Positions 1 to 10,850 of a stretch of DNA of 64,000 nucleotides are shown here, piece after piece. Made by a program: the position numbers and the translations under genes. Every line of letters begins with the position of its first letter. Position 1 is the stretch's first letter. The notes under the pieces are model-generated. The model was not told where the DNA came from, did no database searches, and was given only the letters and a program-made list of their open reading frames with translations. This DNA comes from Saposhnikovia divaricata (lineage: Eukaryota > Streptophyta > Magnoliopsida > Apiales > Apiaceae): the NCBI GenBank assembly GCA_036435485.1, contig CM071594.1, forward strand, positions 100,653,001 through 100,717,000, given 5' to 3'.

Positions 1-398
1 CTACCCCAAATTTCCCTCTTTTCTCTCTTCCTACTTTCTCAAATATTTATTTTTCTACTCTTCTCTACCCTTCCACTTTACACATATATATTAGTTTATT
101 CTCCTTTTTTTTCCTCACGCATTCTCTTTTTTCTCTACATTCATTTATTATTTTATCATTTTTTCTTTCAATTCTTTTTTTCCCACCTAAGTATCTCATT
201 CATCTTTTTTTTCTTATCATCCATCATTTAAATTAGTATTTGTTCGATCTCATATTTTTACTCTTTTCTCAAATGTTAAAATGATTTTTTTAATTTCTAT
301 CATATTATTTTATAAATAATAGTGCAAATTGAATAAAATTTAATCCTCATTAAATTTATATTTCATCTACAACATTCAGCATATTTTAATTTTTTTAT
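1..398. repeat. Dispersed CT/AT-rich repeat, copy 1 (cut by window edge)
   Basis: This stretch is closely similar to 46459-46875, with small substitutions and a few short indels. Similarity stops abruptly after a T-rich run near 398. It has no coding potential. The second copy lies next to the truncated 5' end of copia copy 2. The repeat type is not recognised; it is probably a non-autonomous transposable element. Confidence 0.8.
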
Positions 399-565
399 CA
401 TGACAATTTAAATCATATATAGCATCTCTATATAAACAATCAATATTTTTGTATATGTAGATTATTTCTAAAATTTATTTTATTTATAACATAATATGTG
501 AAGAGCATTCTATTTTTCAAATATTTTGAATTTAAAAAATCTAACCAAAATAACTCGCATTGAGA

Positions 566-736
566 TAGGGATGTCAACGAGCCGGTCGGATTCGGCTCGG
601 ATTTTTTAAAATCCAAATATGGGTTTTAAAAATAAATCTATATCAAAATTCAAATCCAAAAATTCGGGTTCGATATATCCAAAAAATCGGATTTTGGATC
701 GGGCATTCGTCGGATTGGATTAATTTGTCAACACTA
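566..736. mobile_element. hAT-type MITE
   Basis: A 171-bp element with short imperfect terminal inverted repeats: TAGGGATGTCAA at the left, TTTGTCAACACTA at the right. It is flanked by a perfect 8-bp direct repeat CATTGAGA at 558-565 and 737-744. An 8-bp TSD with this terminus is typical of plant hAT MITEs. The interior is self-complementary and has no ORF. Confidence 0.85.
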
Positions 737-744
737 CATTGAGA

Positions 745-1376
745 TGATATTTATTAGTGAAAGATTCATTACTTGAGTGAGGCAGGGAGGGCGTTGTTAG
801 TATTGTAAATTTATTAGGATGATCTTATATTTGCGATTGAGATTTTTGATTTTGCAAATATTTTAACTTCAAATATGTAATATAATTTCGTAAAAAACAT
901 ATATTGATTATAATTGATGTTAATACTAATATCAATGATGTTGCATCTAGAAATATTTGCAAAAAAAAAAAAAAAATCTTCGATGATCATCGTTAATTAA
1001 TTACTACTTATTTCGATATAAAAATTTACACGAATAATTAAAATATTATACTCTAAAAGTATTATTTTAGTATAAGTTGAAATATTTTAATTTTATAAAA
1101 ATATTATTTTATTTACTATTTTCCCACTTATTCTATATTTATAATATAAATCGAAGTGAACTTAATATTTCATTCTAAAAATATAAAATGTAACTAAATA
1201 TATTCTAAAAAAGAAGTTATAATATATGAGAAGAAATTTGTTTGCCTAACCCAAAAATTAACACCTAATCAATTGAATTAATTTTTATTAGAATGTCGAA
1301 AATATAACTAATGTAAATGAAAATTAATTATTATGAATAAAATTTTTAGTAATTTAAATTATATTTTCTTCAAAAC
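745..1376. other. Gene-free AT-rich stretch
   Basis: AT-rich sequence with short A/T runs (for example poly(A) near 960). I see no ORF, RNA gene or terminal-repeat structure. Confidence 0.6.
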
Positions 1377-1379
1377 TAA

Positions 1380-1648
1380 GGTCCCGTTTGATATTGCTGT
1401 TGAAAACACCAACATCAGCTTATTTTTGAAAAACAAGTAAAAAAGTATTTGGTAAATTTCAAAAGTTGTGAAAAGCTGTTTTTAAAGAAAACATGTTCCC
1501 CATACTTGTGAACAAAACTTCCAGCTTTTGCGGGAAGCAGCTACTAATTTCAACATCAAACCATACGAAAAACGTTATTTTTAATAAATTATAACCAAAA
1601 TATGCATATATCAAAAATATTAGCAAAACAGCAAATCTAAACAGAGCC
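1380..1648. mobile_element. Tourist-like (PIF/Harbinger) MITE
   Basis: A 269-bp element. The left end starts GGTCCCGTTTG and the right end reads AAACAGAGCC, which as reverse complement gives GGCTCTGTTT. The inverted similarity continues imperfectly for about 27 bp. It is flanked by TAA at 1377-1379 and 1649-1651, the 3-bp target duplication expected of PIF/Harbinger elements. No coding capacity. Confidence 0.7.
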
Positions 1649-1651
1649 TAA

Positions 1652-2477
1652 CAAATTCATATTTCAATGAATATATTTGACAAAAGAAAAACAATTCAAT
1701 TAATATAAAAATTTATTATAATAAATATAATAATAATTGCTCATTAATTATATGAAAAGTATTCAAAAATATATTACTCACACATTTATATTCAATTTGT
1801 CCCATTTTCTTCACACTTTAATTTTTTTTAAAAATTTCTCCAAATATTACTTTCTCCATCACAATCACTTAATTCATATATTTTTTAACTCTTTCCATTA
1901 TCTTTAGAATCGTGATATGCACGGATATTATCAAGTTGGCTTATAAACCAACAAATACTCTATTTCGTGTGTTTTATTTTTGCTAACTAGCAAGCACACT
2001 TTATAGCTTTACATCAAAATCACAATGTCGTTGCGAAATAGATTATGAGATCGTCATCACTTTTTCAAGTCCTAATACATATGTTCGCTGTGTGCAAAGA
2101 TGCAACATTTAAAAGACCCCCCTTCCCTTCTCACGTGAAATGTCATCCTGTCTTTCTTTTGCACTTTCTTCTCACCAAACCTCACTTTCCTATCAACACT
2201 ACTCCCTCCCTCTCATAAAACTCTTCTCATTTCTCTTGGACACGTTCGCCAATGCACACTTTTAATTGTTAATATCTTTAATTTCGCATTAGTTTTATAT
2301 ATAAAAAATTCACTGTATTAAAGTACTCATAAATACGAATCCAACAAGATCACTCATGACTATATTTGGTCTTATAAATTAGACGTAAATTAGCAATTTG
2401 TCTCATGTTATGAACAGGGCCGACAAAAGAAATGGGAAGAATATAAAGAGACAAAGGGAGTATAGTTTACCAAGTAG
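1652..2477. other. Gene-free AT-rich stretch left of the LINE
   Basis: AT-rich sequence with a locally C-rich part near 2100-2230. No convincing ORF, RNA gene or terminal-repeat structure is visible. Confidence 0.5.
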
Positions 2478-2492
2478 TTTTATAATTCATAT

Positions 2493-3870
2493 TAAAATCG
2501 CTCTCTATTTCTAAAAACTCTCTAAAGCCTTTACTAGCCGTTATCGGCACCTGACTTATACTGACCGGCGGTCCGCCGGAACAATTCACAGCTCACAGCA
2601 TTTTCAGCATTTTTTCGTCCGTTCTTTTACTTTCGTTTTTTGGTTTTGGTTTTGGTTTTGTGTCTTCTGTTTTCGTGTCGCCTTTCTGTTCTCTGTTTTT
2701 TATAGATCTTCGTTTCTGTCGTCGGCGTCTTTCTCGTCGCTACCTTGCAGACCCTCCTTCCGCCGTTTTCCTCTTCGTCGAGAACATCGTCTCTCTTTCT
2801 CGTTAAAATCTCACCTTCGCAGCCCTGTGTTCCTAGGCTCCCAACCTACTTCTTTCACCACCTTTTCTCCCCCACCACTCCTTATCCTCCTCCCCTCTCC
2901 CCGTTCTTTCCCCCGTCCCGTCTCTCTCCCCCTTCTTTCTCTCCCTCGTCCTTCTCCCTCTCTCCATCTAGCGCCTCAGCCCCTCCCTGTCTCTTCTTCG
3001 CCCGACGCGCCCGACTCCCCTCTTTTTCGCCTTTTCAACCGCCATTACCGACAACACTTTTCAACCGCAACATCAGAACTTCTTTTAGTCTCCTTTCCGA
3101 ACGGTCCGTTGCCGTAGACTAGTATCATCGTTTCACCTTTCTTTCTTTTTACAAATCGTTGCCAGTTCAGCTGTTTTACGCCCCTTTTTTCAATTGTTAA
3201 TTACCATCACATCACTCAACCTCATTTTCATTCCATTTCTCTCAACCTGCGAACTTCTTTAAGTCTCCTTCTCTCTCGAACTCGTATCTCGGCCTTCTTT
3301 CTCCTTAGCCTTCTCTCTCCCAAAACTCACTCCTCCTTCCCTCTCGTCTCCTTTTTCTCCGTCGCACCCGCCACCGTCCCCTACTCTTTTTCCCCTTCGC
3401 CGTTTTCTTCTCCACCCTTACTCCGTCTCCCTCGGCACCGTGGACTTTACCACTCCCTCTCCCCTTTTCTATCTCCTAGCTTACAAGCATCAACCTCTTT
3501 CCGTTTTACCGCCCCCGTCCCGCAAATCTCTCGCCGTTTAACGTTCGCCGATTTACCACCCTTTTTCCTGCCTCCCCTGTTATTTCTTATGTCTTTTATG
3601 TTTGTTCTTTTTTGTAGTCGGTTTTTTAGTACTACACCCTCTCTCTTCTTTGCTGTGTTTTTTATTCTTATTTATTTTGGTATCTGGTCCGGTGTTTGGT
3701 CTGTTGTTTTTATTCGTGTGTTTTTCTTTTTATTCTTCTTTGTTTTGGTGTGTGTTCGGTGTATTATATATTTTTATTCGTTTGTGTTTCGTAATTCGTT
3801 CGTTTTATTTTCAGTACTTCTCGTTCCCTATTTTCGGTTTTTTGTTTGCGCTGGTTAATTAGGTTTGTCG
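2493..3870 (+). other. LINE 5' leader, C/T-rich
   Basis: About 1.38 kb, dominated by C and T on the + strand from about 2590 to 3600 and T-rich up to the ORF. Ser/Pro- and Phe-rich open frames here (for example 2745-3122) are probably composition artefacts, because they have no recognisable domain. A leader this long is unusual for RTE elements and may hold an internal promoter. That role is inference. Confidence 0.75.
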
Positions 3871-6798
3871 ATGTTGCGTAATTTGCGTGTTGGGAGTTTG
3901 AATTTAGGTACCTTAACGGACAAATTTCTGGAGCTAGTGGACGTGTTGAAGAAACGTAGAGTGGACGTGGCGTGTATCCAAGAGACGAGGTGGAAGGGGG
4001 CGCGGTCTAGAGAAGCGAATGGGTATAAATTGTGGTATTCAGGCCTCGCCAGCGCGAGGAACGGAGTGGGTATTCTTTTGACGGAAGACCTTAAAGACAA
4101 CGTCGTGGAAGTGATTAGATGCAATGACAGAATCATGGCCGTCAAGGTGGTGGTGGGGGAGTTGGTGGTGAATGTGGTGTGTGCGTACGCCCCGCAAGGC
4201 GGTTTGGGTGATTCTGAGAAGGAGGCTTTTTGGGTTTGTTTAGACGGGCTGGTAGGTGGTTTTCCTGCAGATCAATTTTTAGTGTTGGGTGGCGATTTCA
4301 ACGGTCACATCGGCGCGAGGTCGGATGGTTTTCCTATGGCTCATGGGGGTTTTGGCTTCGGGTCCAGGAATGTCGGTGGGTCCGCCCTGTTGGAGTTTGC
4401 CACGGCCCAGGAGTTAGTAATTGTGAATTCCGTTTTTCAGAAGAGGGCTGAGCACCTCATCACCTTTAGTAGTGGGGGTCGCAGCACTCAAATCGATTAC
4501 TTACTTGTGCGCAGCAGGGACGTTAGAGCGTGCGTGGACTGCAAGGTGTTCAGGAGTGAGGCGTGCGCTTCCCAGCACCGGCTGTTGGCTATGGATCTTT
4601 CCTTGGGGGGTCGAGTTGTGCGCAGAAAGAGAGAGTTTAGACCTAGAATCCTTTGGAAAGACTTGAAGGGCGAGAAGGCGGCGGAATTCAGGGAGGCTTT
4701 GATCAACGAAGGTTGTTTCTCGAGTGGTGGAGATGCTAACGTCAGGTGGTCCAACATGGCAAAGGCCATTCGGAGTGTGGGCGAGAAGGTGGTGGGGGTT
4801 TCCTCGGGTAGGTTCAGTGGTCATAAGGAGTCGTGGTGGTGGAACGAGGAGGTTCAAAAGAAGGTTAAGGCTAAACTTGCGCTCTTTAAAGAGCTTTTAT
4901 CGTTCTGCGCAGGGCCGGAGAGGATTCGGAAGTTGGAAGCATACAAGGTGGCGAGACGAGAGGCAAAAAAGGCAGTGGCGAAAGCTAAAGAGGAGGCTTA
5001 TGCAGGGCTGTACAAGCGCCTAGATACCAAGGAAGGAGCGAATGCCATATTTAAGCTAGCTAAAGCTAGGGAGAGAGGGAGGCGCGACCTGGGTTCTGTT
5101 AAGTTTGTTAAAGATGATTCAGGCCGAGTGTTGTTGAATGAAGATGATATTAAGGACAGGTGGAGTGCGTATTTCCATAATCTTTTCAACGAGGATAGGA
5201 GGAGTGGTGCTGGTGTGGATCTAGAGGTCTCTCTTTCGCCTGTGTTTTCCCTCGATCCATGTGAACGCATCAGCAAGGATGAAGTCAAGGGTGCCTTGCA
5301 AAAGATGGCTAGAGGGAAGGCGGTCGGTCCGGATCTTATTCCAATCGAGGTTTGGCTTTGTCTTGGTGAGGTTGGCGTCCAATGGCTAGCGGATCTGTTC
5401 AATGTTCTTCTCTTGGGTGATAAAATGCCAGCTGAATGGAGGCGTAGTGTTGTGGTCCCTTTTTTCAAGAATAAAGGTGATGCCCAAAGTTGTAGTAACT
5501 ACCGGGGTATTAAATTACTCAGTCATACTATGAAACTTTGGGAGAGAGTGGTTGATAGTCGACTTAGAAGAGAAGTTGTAATCTCAGAGAATCAATTTGG
5601 TTTTATGCCTGGGAGATCAACGATCGAGGCCATTCATCTTGTTAGACGCCTTATGGAGAAGTTCAGGGATTGTCGCAAAGACCTTCATATGGTGTTCATT
5701 GATCTTGAGAAGGCCTATGATAGCATCCCCCGCGAAGCAATTTGGAAGAGCCTTGAGGAGAGGGGAGTGTCGTCGGCGCTCGTTAGGGTGATACAAGACA
5801 TGTACTCCCAAGCTAGTTCTTGCGTCCGGACCCCAGTGGGCGACTCCCGTTTCTTTCCGGTTGAGATGGGGCTTCATCAGGGGTCGGCCCTGAGTCCTTT
5901 TCTTTTCGCCCTTATCCTTGATGTCATGTCGCGGGGGATTCAAGATTCGGTCCCTTGGTGCATGCTCTTCGCGGATGATATCGTGCTAGTGGCGGAATCA
6001 AGGAGAGAGGTGAACGACAAATTGGAGCTTTGGAGATCCTCTTTGGAGTCCCGAGGGTTACGTTTGAGTCGTTCAAAAACCGAGTATCTCTGGTGTAACT
6101 TCAGTGGTGAGGCCAACGAAGAATGGGTAGAGGTTAAGATTGAAGACCAGATCGTCCATCAGACGGATAAATTCAAGTATTTGGGTTCGATCATCCAGAA
6201 GGAAGGTGAGATTGAAGCCGATGTCACGCATCGTATCAAGGCTGGGTGGCTAAGGTGGAGGGCAGCGTCAGGGGTAATGTGCGATAAGAAAGTCCCTTTA
6301 AAGTTGAAAGGGAAATTCTATAGAGCGGCTATCCGTCCTGCGTTGTTGTATGGTTCTGAGTGTTGGGCGGAGAGGAAGGCTCTCGTTAGTAAGATGGAAG
6401 GGGCAGAAATGAGGATGTTGCGGTGGTCTTGTGGGCGCACGTTGTTGGACAAAATCCCGAACTCGGTGTTTAGGAGCGAGCTTGAAGTGGCGCCTTTTTC
6501 TGCGAAAGTTAGGGAAGGAAGGTTGAGATGGTTCGGCCACGTGCGTAGGAGGATGGCTGAAGCCCCAGTGAGGAGGGTCGAGAGTCTGGCGGTTGTTGGG
6601 GCGAGGAGGAGAGGCAGGCCGAGGAGGTCGTGGGAAGAGCAGCTCCGGATGGATTTGAAGGCCTTAGACTTAAATGAGACCATGCTCGCGGATAGGTGTT
6701 CTTGGAGGCGGCGTATCAGAGTGGTGGACTCCCTTTTAGGAAGTGGCTCGGTTGTCGAGAGCCTCAGAGTTGCCTTGTCTCGGTTAGCGATTTTTTAG
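3871..6798 (+). CDS. RTE LINE endonuclease-reverse transcriptase polyprotein
   Basis: The predicted 975-residue protein performs target-primed reverse transcription: the endonuclease nicks genomic DNA and the RT copies the element RNA at the nick. The N-terminal third is an exonuclease-endonuclease-phosphatase fold, with E38 in QETRW, D142/N144 in GGDFNGH and H236 in SQHRL. The RT domain has D611 in FIDLEKAYDS, the GLHQGSALSP motif and FADD at 700-703. The C-terminus has the LLYGSECW and RRRGRPRRSW stretches typical of plant RTE proteins. The first ATG is at 3871; an upstream in-frame TTG is unlikely to be used in a plant. No stop or frameshift breaks the frame. No gag-like ORF1 was found, as expected for RTE. 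Catalytic residues look intact, so the protein could be functional. Confidence 0.93.
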   Translation: MLRNLRVGSLNLGTLTDKFLELVDVLKKRRVDVACIQETRWKGARSREANGYKLWYSGLASARNGVGILLTEDLKDNVVEVIRCNDRIMAVKVVVGELVVNVVCAYAPQGGLGDSEKEAFWVCLDGLVGGFPADQFLVLGGDFNGHIGARSDGFPMAHGGFGFGSRNVGGSALLEFATAQELVIVNSVFQKRAEHLITFSSGGRSTQIDYLLVRSRDVRACVDCKVFRSEACASQHRLLAMDLSLGGRVVRRKREFRPRILWKDLKGEKAAEFREALINEGCFSSGGDANVRWSNMAKAIRSVGEKVVGVSSGRFSGHKESWWWNEEVQKKVKAKLALFKELLSFCAGPERIRKLEAYKVARREAKKAVAKAKEEAYAGLYKRLDTKEGANAIFKLAKARERGRRDLGSVKFVKDDSGRVLLNEDDIKDRWSAYFHNLFNEDRRSGAGVDLEVSLSPVFSLDPCERISKDEVKGALQKMARGKAVGPDLIPIEVWLCLGEVGVQWLADLFNVLLLGDKMPAEWRRSVVVPFFKNKGDAQSCSNYRGIKLLSHTMKLWERVVDSRLRREVVISENQFGFMPGRSTIEAIHLVRRLMEKFRDCRKDLHMVFIDLEKAYDSIPREAIWKSLEERGVSSALVRVIQDMYSQASSCVRTPVGDSRFFPVEMGLHQGSALSPFLFALILDVMSRGIQDSVPWCMLFADDIVLVAESRREVNDKLELWRSSLESRGLRLSRSKTEYLWCNFSGEANEEWVEVKIEDQIVHQTDKFKYLGSIIQKEGEIEADVTHRIKAGWLRWRAASGVMCDKKVPLKLKGKFYRAAIRPALLYGSECWAERKALVSKMEGAEMRMLRWSCGRTLLDKIPNSVFRSELEVAPFSAKVREGRLRWFGHVRRRMAEAPVRRVESLAVVGARRRGRPRRSWEEQLRMDLKALDLNETMLADRCSWRRRIRVVDSLLGSGSVVESLRVALSRLAIF

Positions 6799-7186
6799 AA
6801 GTTCGGCTTTAGCATTCTGACTGTTCGTTTTGAGTGTCTTCTGTTTTCTGGTTTTGCAGTTGCAGGGAGCTTGGACCGGAGTTATTTCTGTGCGGGACTT
6901 CCCGTGTGGTTGGAGCGCATCAAGCTAGGAGTTTCATAAATCCTCGCAGATAGGTAGGTCCCATGTGTAGAACACCATGGGCCGCAGGTATGGCATTGTC
7001 CATCTACGTATCATTTTCCGTTGTATTTTTCCACACTATATGTATGTTGTGCACTAAGCCGAGGGTCTTCACGGAAACAGCCTCCCCGCTCAAAAAGTGG
7101 GGGTATGGTCTGCGTACAACCTACCCTCCCCAGATCCTGCTCTGAGCGGGATATATTGGGTATGTTTGGTTTGGTTTGGTTTGGTT
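6799..7186 (+). other. LINE 3' UTR and (TTTGG)n tail
   Basis: The segment contains GTATGGTCTGCGTAC followed by ACCCTCCCCAGATCC. This resembles the 3' end shared by plant RTE LINEs and TS-type SINEs, where it is thought to recruit the RT. It ends in a tandem TTTGG repeat at about 7163-7186, directly before the TSD. Confidence 0.85.
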
Positions 7187-7201
7187 TTTTATAATTCATA
7201 T

Positions 7202-7556
7202 AACGAAGCCTGTCATTTTTTAAATGTTCGAAATAACAATCACAAGGTACTAATTAGTAGCGTACTTCGACGCAGGGCTTAAGATAAAATTAATATAGAG
7301 ACTTTATTCAGGACAATAAATTAGGGTGTGTAAAGAATCCTACTCTACATAATTTCAAATTTGAAATGATACAATAAATTAGGGTGTGTAAAGAATCCTA
7401 CTCTACATAATTTCAAATTTCAAAAGTTATTGAATATATTTTGACCAATAAAAAAAATTATTGCATACACAATGTTATAGTATATCGCAATTTTGGGATA
7501 TTTTTAGTATATTGTGCATGAATTTTCTAGATAATTTTTAACTTGTGTTTGAGTTA
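7202..7556. other. Gene-free stretch with a 58-bp tandem duplication
   Basis: A segment of about 58 bp starting ACAATAAATTAGGGTG at 7313 is repeated at 7371; the pair covers about 7313-7428. Otherwise the DNA is AT-rich and empty up to the Helitron end at 7557. Confidence 0.75.
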
Positions 7557-8285
7557 TCTATACTATTATATTAAAGCCGAAACATTGAAAATTTTGGTTT
7601 TCGGTTTGGTTATCCTAAGTTTTGGTTGTCGGTTTGGTTATCCTAATTATCAAAATAAATAATTAAATTACAAAAACAACTCAAAAAGTTAATTACTAAT
7701 GTTAACGTAATTATATTCTGATTAAAATTCCTTCATCCACTTCTACTTGGACTCTTTTTTCTGTTCCAACAACTCAATTATTCATTTATTCTAAAGATTT
7801 TACTTCTAATTAAAACACTTTACCATTTAATTTAAAACTAATATTACAATAATTAATATATATCCAAAATATCACACCATATCTTTCCGTAATTATTTTT
7901 AGTAGTAATTTTTGTAATTAAAACATGGGGTACTTTTTAATTTAAAATTAATCTTGCGATCACTAATATACATCCAAAAATATCTCACCATATATACAAA
8001 TCATTATTTTTATTAATAAATAACAATCGTTAGATCTAATAATAAGATATATTATATGATTAAATTAATTTACTAAAAATTCAAAGTTCGAACCCGTCAA
8101 CGGCATTTTTAATTTAGAATTTTACAAAATCAAATTTAAACCATGCATTTCATTATATAAATTTATATTAAATTAAAATTAAAAAATTATTAAAAATAAA
8201 GATTATATAAAAACATAATTATAATGTTAAATAAATTTTATAACCTATCAAAAGAAACTCGTGCTTCGCACGGGTTATAAGCTAG
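7557..8285 (+). mobile_element. Non-autonomous Helitron 1
   Basis: It starts with TC (TCTATACTATTATATT) directly after an A. It ends with CTAG (8282-8285) before a T, matching Helitron insertion between A and T without a TSD. A GC-rich hairpin, CGTGC-TTC-GCACG, lies at 8260-8272, ten bases before the CTAG. No Rep/helicase gene is present, so it depends on an autonomous partner. Confidence 0.85.
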
Positions 8286-9326
8286 TACTATTATATTAAA
8301 GCCGAAAGATTGAAAGTTTGGTCGGTTTGGTTATCCTAATTATTAAAATAAATAATGACATAATATAATTAATGGTAATTAGCCATTTTCACATCTACTT
8401 TTAGTTAGAGATATTACCTTTTGTAAAAACATCAATCGTACCATATCTTCAAATCATTAATATTATCAATCGTACCATATCTTCAAATCATTAATATTTC
8501 CTTTCTAATTAAAATACGTTATCTTTTTTTTTTAAAAAAAAAACTAATCTTACAATCATTAATATATACCTAAAAATATCACACCATATTTTCAATTATT
8601 AATAAAATATATTAAAAATCCCTATACGTTGTTTATAATAAGAAAATATTAGTATAATATGTAAATATGGGTATATTAAATTATATTAATTTAAAATTTA
8701 AAAAATTATTAAATTGACAATTATATAAAAAAATAATTGTACTATTAACTAAAATTTAATAAATACCTAAAATATCTTAATTTTTAATCAATTTAAAAGA
8801 CGTTTACTTTTAATTGAACATATTATCCTTTATACACACTTAAAATATCGTATCTTCCAATCATTAATATTTCTTTCCTAATTAAAACACGTTACTTTTT
8901 AATTTAAATCATAATTTTGCAATCATAATCTTCCAATCATTAATATTTCTTTTCTAATTAAATACACTACCTTTTAATTTAAAACATAAATTTAAAATCA
9001 TTAATATATACCCAAAAATATAAAATCATATTACCGTTAGATTTTTAGTCGTTAATAAGAACCGTTAGATGTAATTATAAGGTATATTTAATGATTAAAT
9101 TACTTTACTAGATATTCAAGGTTCGAATCCCGACATATTTAATTTATAATTTTATTATATAAATTTTAAATCATGCAAATCATTTATTAAATTTACTTCA
9201 AATTTTATTAAATTAATATTAAAATAATTTTTAAAATTAATGATTATATAAAAACATAATTATAAAATAAAATAAAATTTGTAACATATCAAAAGAAACC
9301 CGTGCATCGCACGGGTTAGAAGCTAG
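8286..9326 (+). mobile_element. Non-autonomous Helitron 2, head-to-tail with Helitron 1
   Basis: The first 20 bases match the 5' end of Helitron 1 except that the initial TCTA is missing; the sequence begins TACTATTATATT right after the preceding CTAG. The 3' end has a perfect 7-bp-stem hairpin (CCCGTGC/GCACGGG, 9299-9315) and CTAG at 9323-9326 followed by T. The interior is AT-rich and carries no gene. A B-box-like GGTTCGAATCC near 9120 is not part of a tRNA. Confidence 0.8.
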
Positions 9327-9520
9327 TATATGTTAATTGTTAAACAAAAAAATTTCGTATACATATATTATAATATTTCTATAAAGAAAATGACCTAAAT
9401 AATTCAAAATGGATACTTTAATGTCCAAATTATCGATTATCAGGAAAGCTGTCCACTTTAACCAACTACCTTCGCATATGGCTTATGCTTATGCGTTTGT
9501 GTTTTTTTTTTCTCAACCTA

Positions 9521-9917
9521 GAGGGTGTTTGGCAAACACTACTTAAAGATAAAAACGGCTTTAAGTAGTTTTTGACATGTTTGTTAACCACGGCTTTAAG
9601 CCGGTTTTAAGTTAAAAAATTGTTTTAAGTCATAAGTTCTATTTAGGTACTTTTGACTTATGACTTATGACTTCTCAATTTTTTATTTTTTTTTTAAAAA
9701 CTTCCAGAACTCTTATAAAGATTAAATAACATGAATTTAATTTTTTTAAGTCAAATTTTACTTTAAGTCAAAATTATTAAACTCCCATTTAACTTTAAGT
9801 AAACTTACCCAAACACATTCATTCAACTTAAAGTAAACAACTTTACTTTCTCCTTTAAGTTAAAAACACCTCCATTAAATCATAAGTAACTTATTTTAAG
9901 CAATCCCAAACGGCCTC
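9521..9917. mobile_element. Tourist-like MITE
   Basis: A 397-bp element with imperfect 12-bp inverted termini: GAGGGTGTTTGG on the left, CCAAACGGCCTC on the right. It is flanked by CTA at 9518-9520 and 9918-9920. GTTTGG-type termini with a 3-bp target duplication fit PIF/Harbinger Tourist MITEs. Repeated CTTAAAG/CTTTAAG-like words fill the interior, and there is no ORF. Confidence 0.75.
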
Positions 9918-9920
9918 CTA

Positions 9921-10850
9921 GTTGAACATAGCACCGTGACTTATAGTCACTATGGATAATTGGATATGTTAACTGTACTTCATGTGATCAGTTTTAGATC
10001 ATGTTTCGTTTGTGGTACATTGAATAAATGTAATGCTAGTAATATTATCAATTTTTCATTATTAAAATATTAAAATTTATATATATTTTTTGATTTAATA
10101 TTTTAAAATTTTATCAATATTTCCTTTGGGGTTAAATAGTTTTTATTTGGGGTTCAACGAGTTCCATTTGGGATTTAAAATATTCTCTTGTGGGTTCAAC
10201 AGTTAATCTTTGGGTTTCAACAGTTCCATTTTGGGTTTTAGAAATATTCAGAATGGCGAATAAATCGTATACAAACTTAGGGTTTAGGCTTGTTTATAGC
10301 CAAACAACCCTAAACCCTAATTTTTTTAATTAAAATTTTTAATTTTTATCTGTATTCTTTTGACATTCAACATTTAACCTTTGGAATTCAACACTTCCAT
10401 GTTGGGTTGCTGATTTGGTAGATTTTTATTTTAATTTAAAGAAATTTTGTAAAAAAAAAAACCTACGCATGTGCAAAATGTGTGGTTTCTACCCACCACA
10501 CATTTCCTAAATGCCTATACCCAGGTACGCATGAGACATATGCAAGAATTAGGCATGTTGACATTTAAAAAAAATAAAAATAACCACGCAAGAAGGAAAT
10601 GCGTAGGTTGAAAGTTTTTTCAAAAAAAAATAATTAGAGGAACGCATCTTCCATATGCGTGTTCTACCTTCACATGTGTGAAATGTTATTTTGGACATTG
10701 TTTTCGTGCATGATCATTTTGGGCACCGTAACATAAATTTTGGTTATTGGGGCATTCATCCATTTTTATACGTATATTTTTTTTAATTTTTAAAGGATCT
10801 CAATTTTATACTTAACTCATAACCTTCAAAATGGTTGGGACCAGGGGCGG
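9921..10850. other. Gene-free stretch with inverted telomere-like motif
   Basis: It contains related phrases such as GGGTTCAAC...TTCCATTTGGG in the 10130-10400 region. It also has an inverted pair of telomere-like words (TTAGGGTTTAGG at 10277-10288, CCTAAACCCTAA at 10309-10320). No gene is visible. Confidence 0.5.

Larger units (their letters stand above)
2493..7186 (+). mobile_element. Full-length RTE-clade non-LTR retrotransposon (LINE)
   Basis: A 4.7-kb element bounded by a perfect 15-bp TSD, TTTTATAATTCATAT, at 2478-2492 and 7187-7201. It has a pyrimidine-rich leader (2493-3870), one intact ORF (3871-6798) and a 3' UTR ending in four TTTGG units. The lack of poly(A), the short tandem tail, and the single endonuclease-RT ORF without RNase H are RTE-clade hallmarks. 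The intact ORF and perfect TSD suggest a young, possibly recently active copy. Confidence 0.93.

Noticed and set aside
2745..3122. 125- and 96-codon open frames in the LINE leader as an ORF1
   Set aside because: Composition is dictated by the C/T-rich strand (Ser, Pro, Phe, Leu); no zinc knuckle or RRM, and RTE elements normally have no such ORF.
3865..3870. TTG at 3865 as the LINE start
   Set aside because: Non-ATG starts are unlikely in plants when an ATG follows two codons later in the same frame.
9110..9140. tRNA gene suggested by GGTTCGAATCC (also near 8085 and 11391)
   Set aside because: Only a B-box-like word is present; no cloverleaf arms or A box at the right distance. At 11359 the tRNA similarity is the TRIM primer-binding site.
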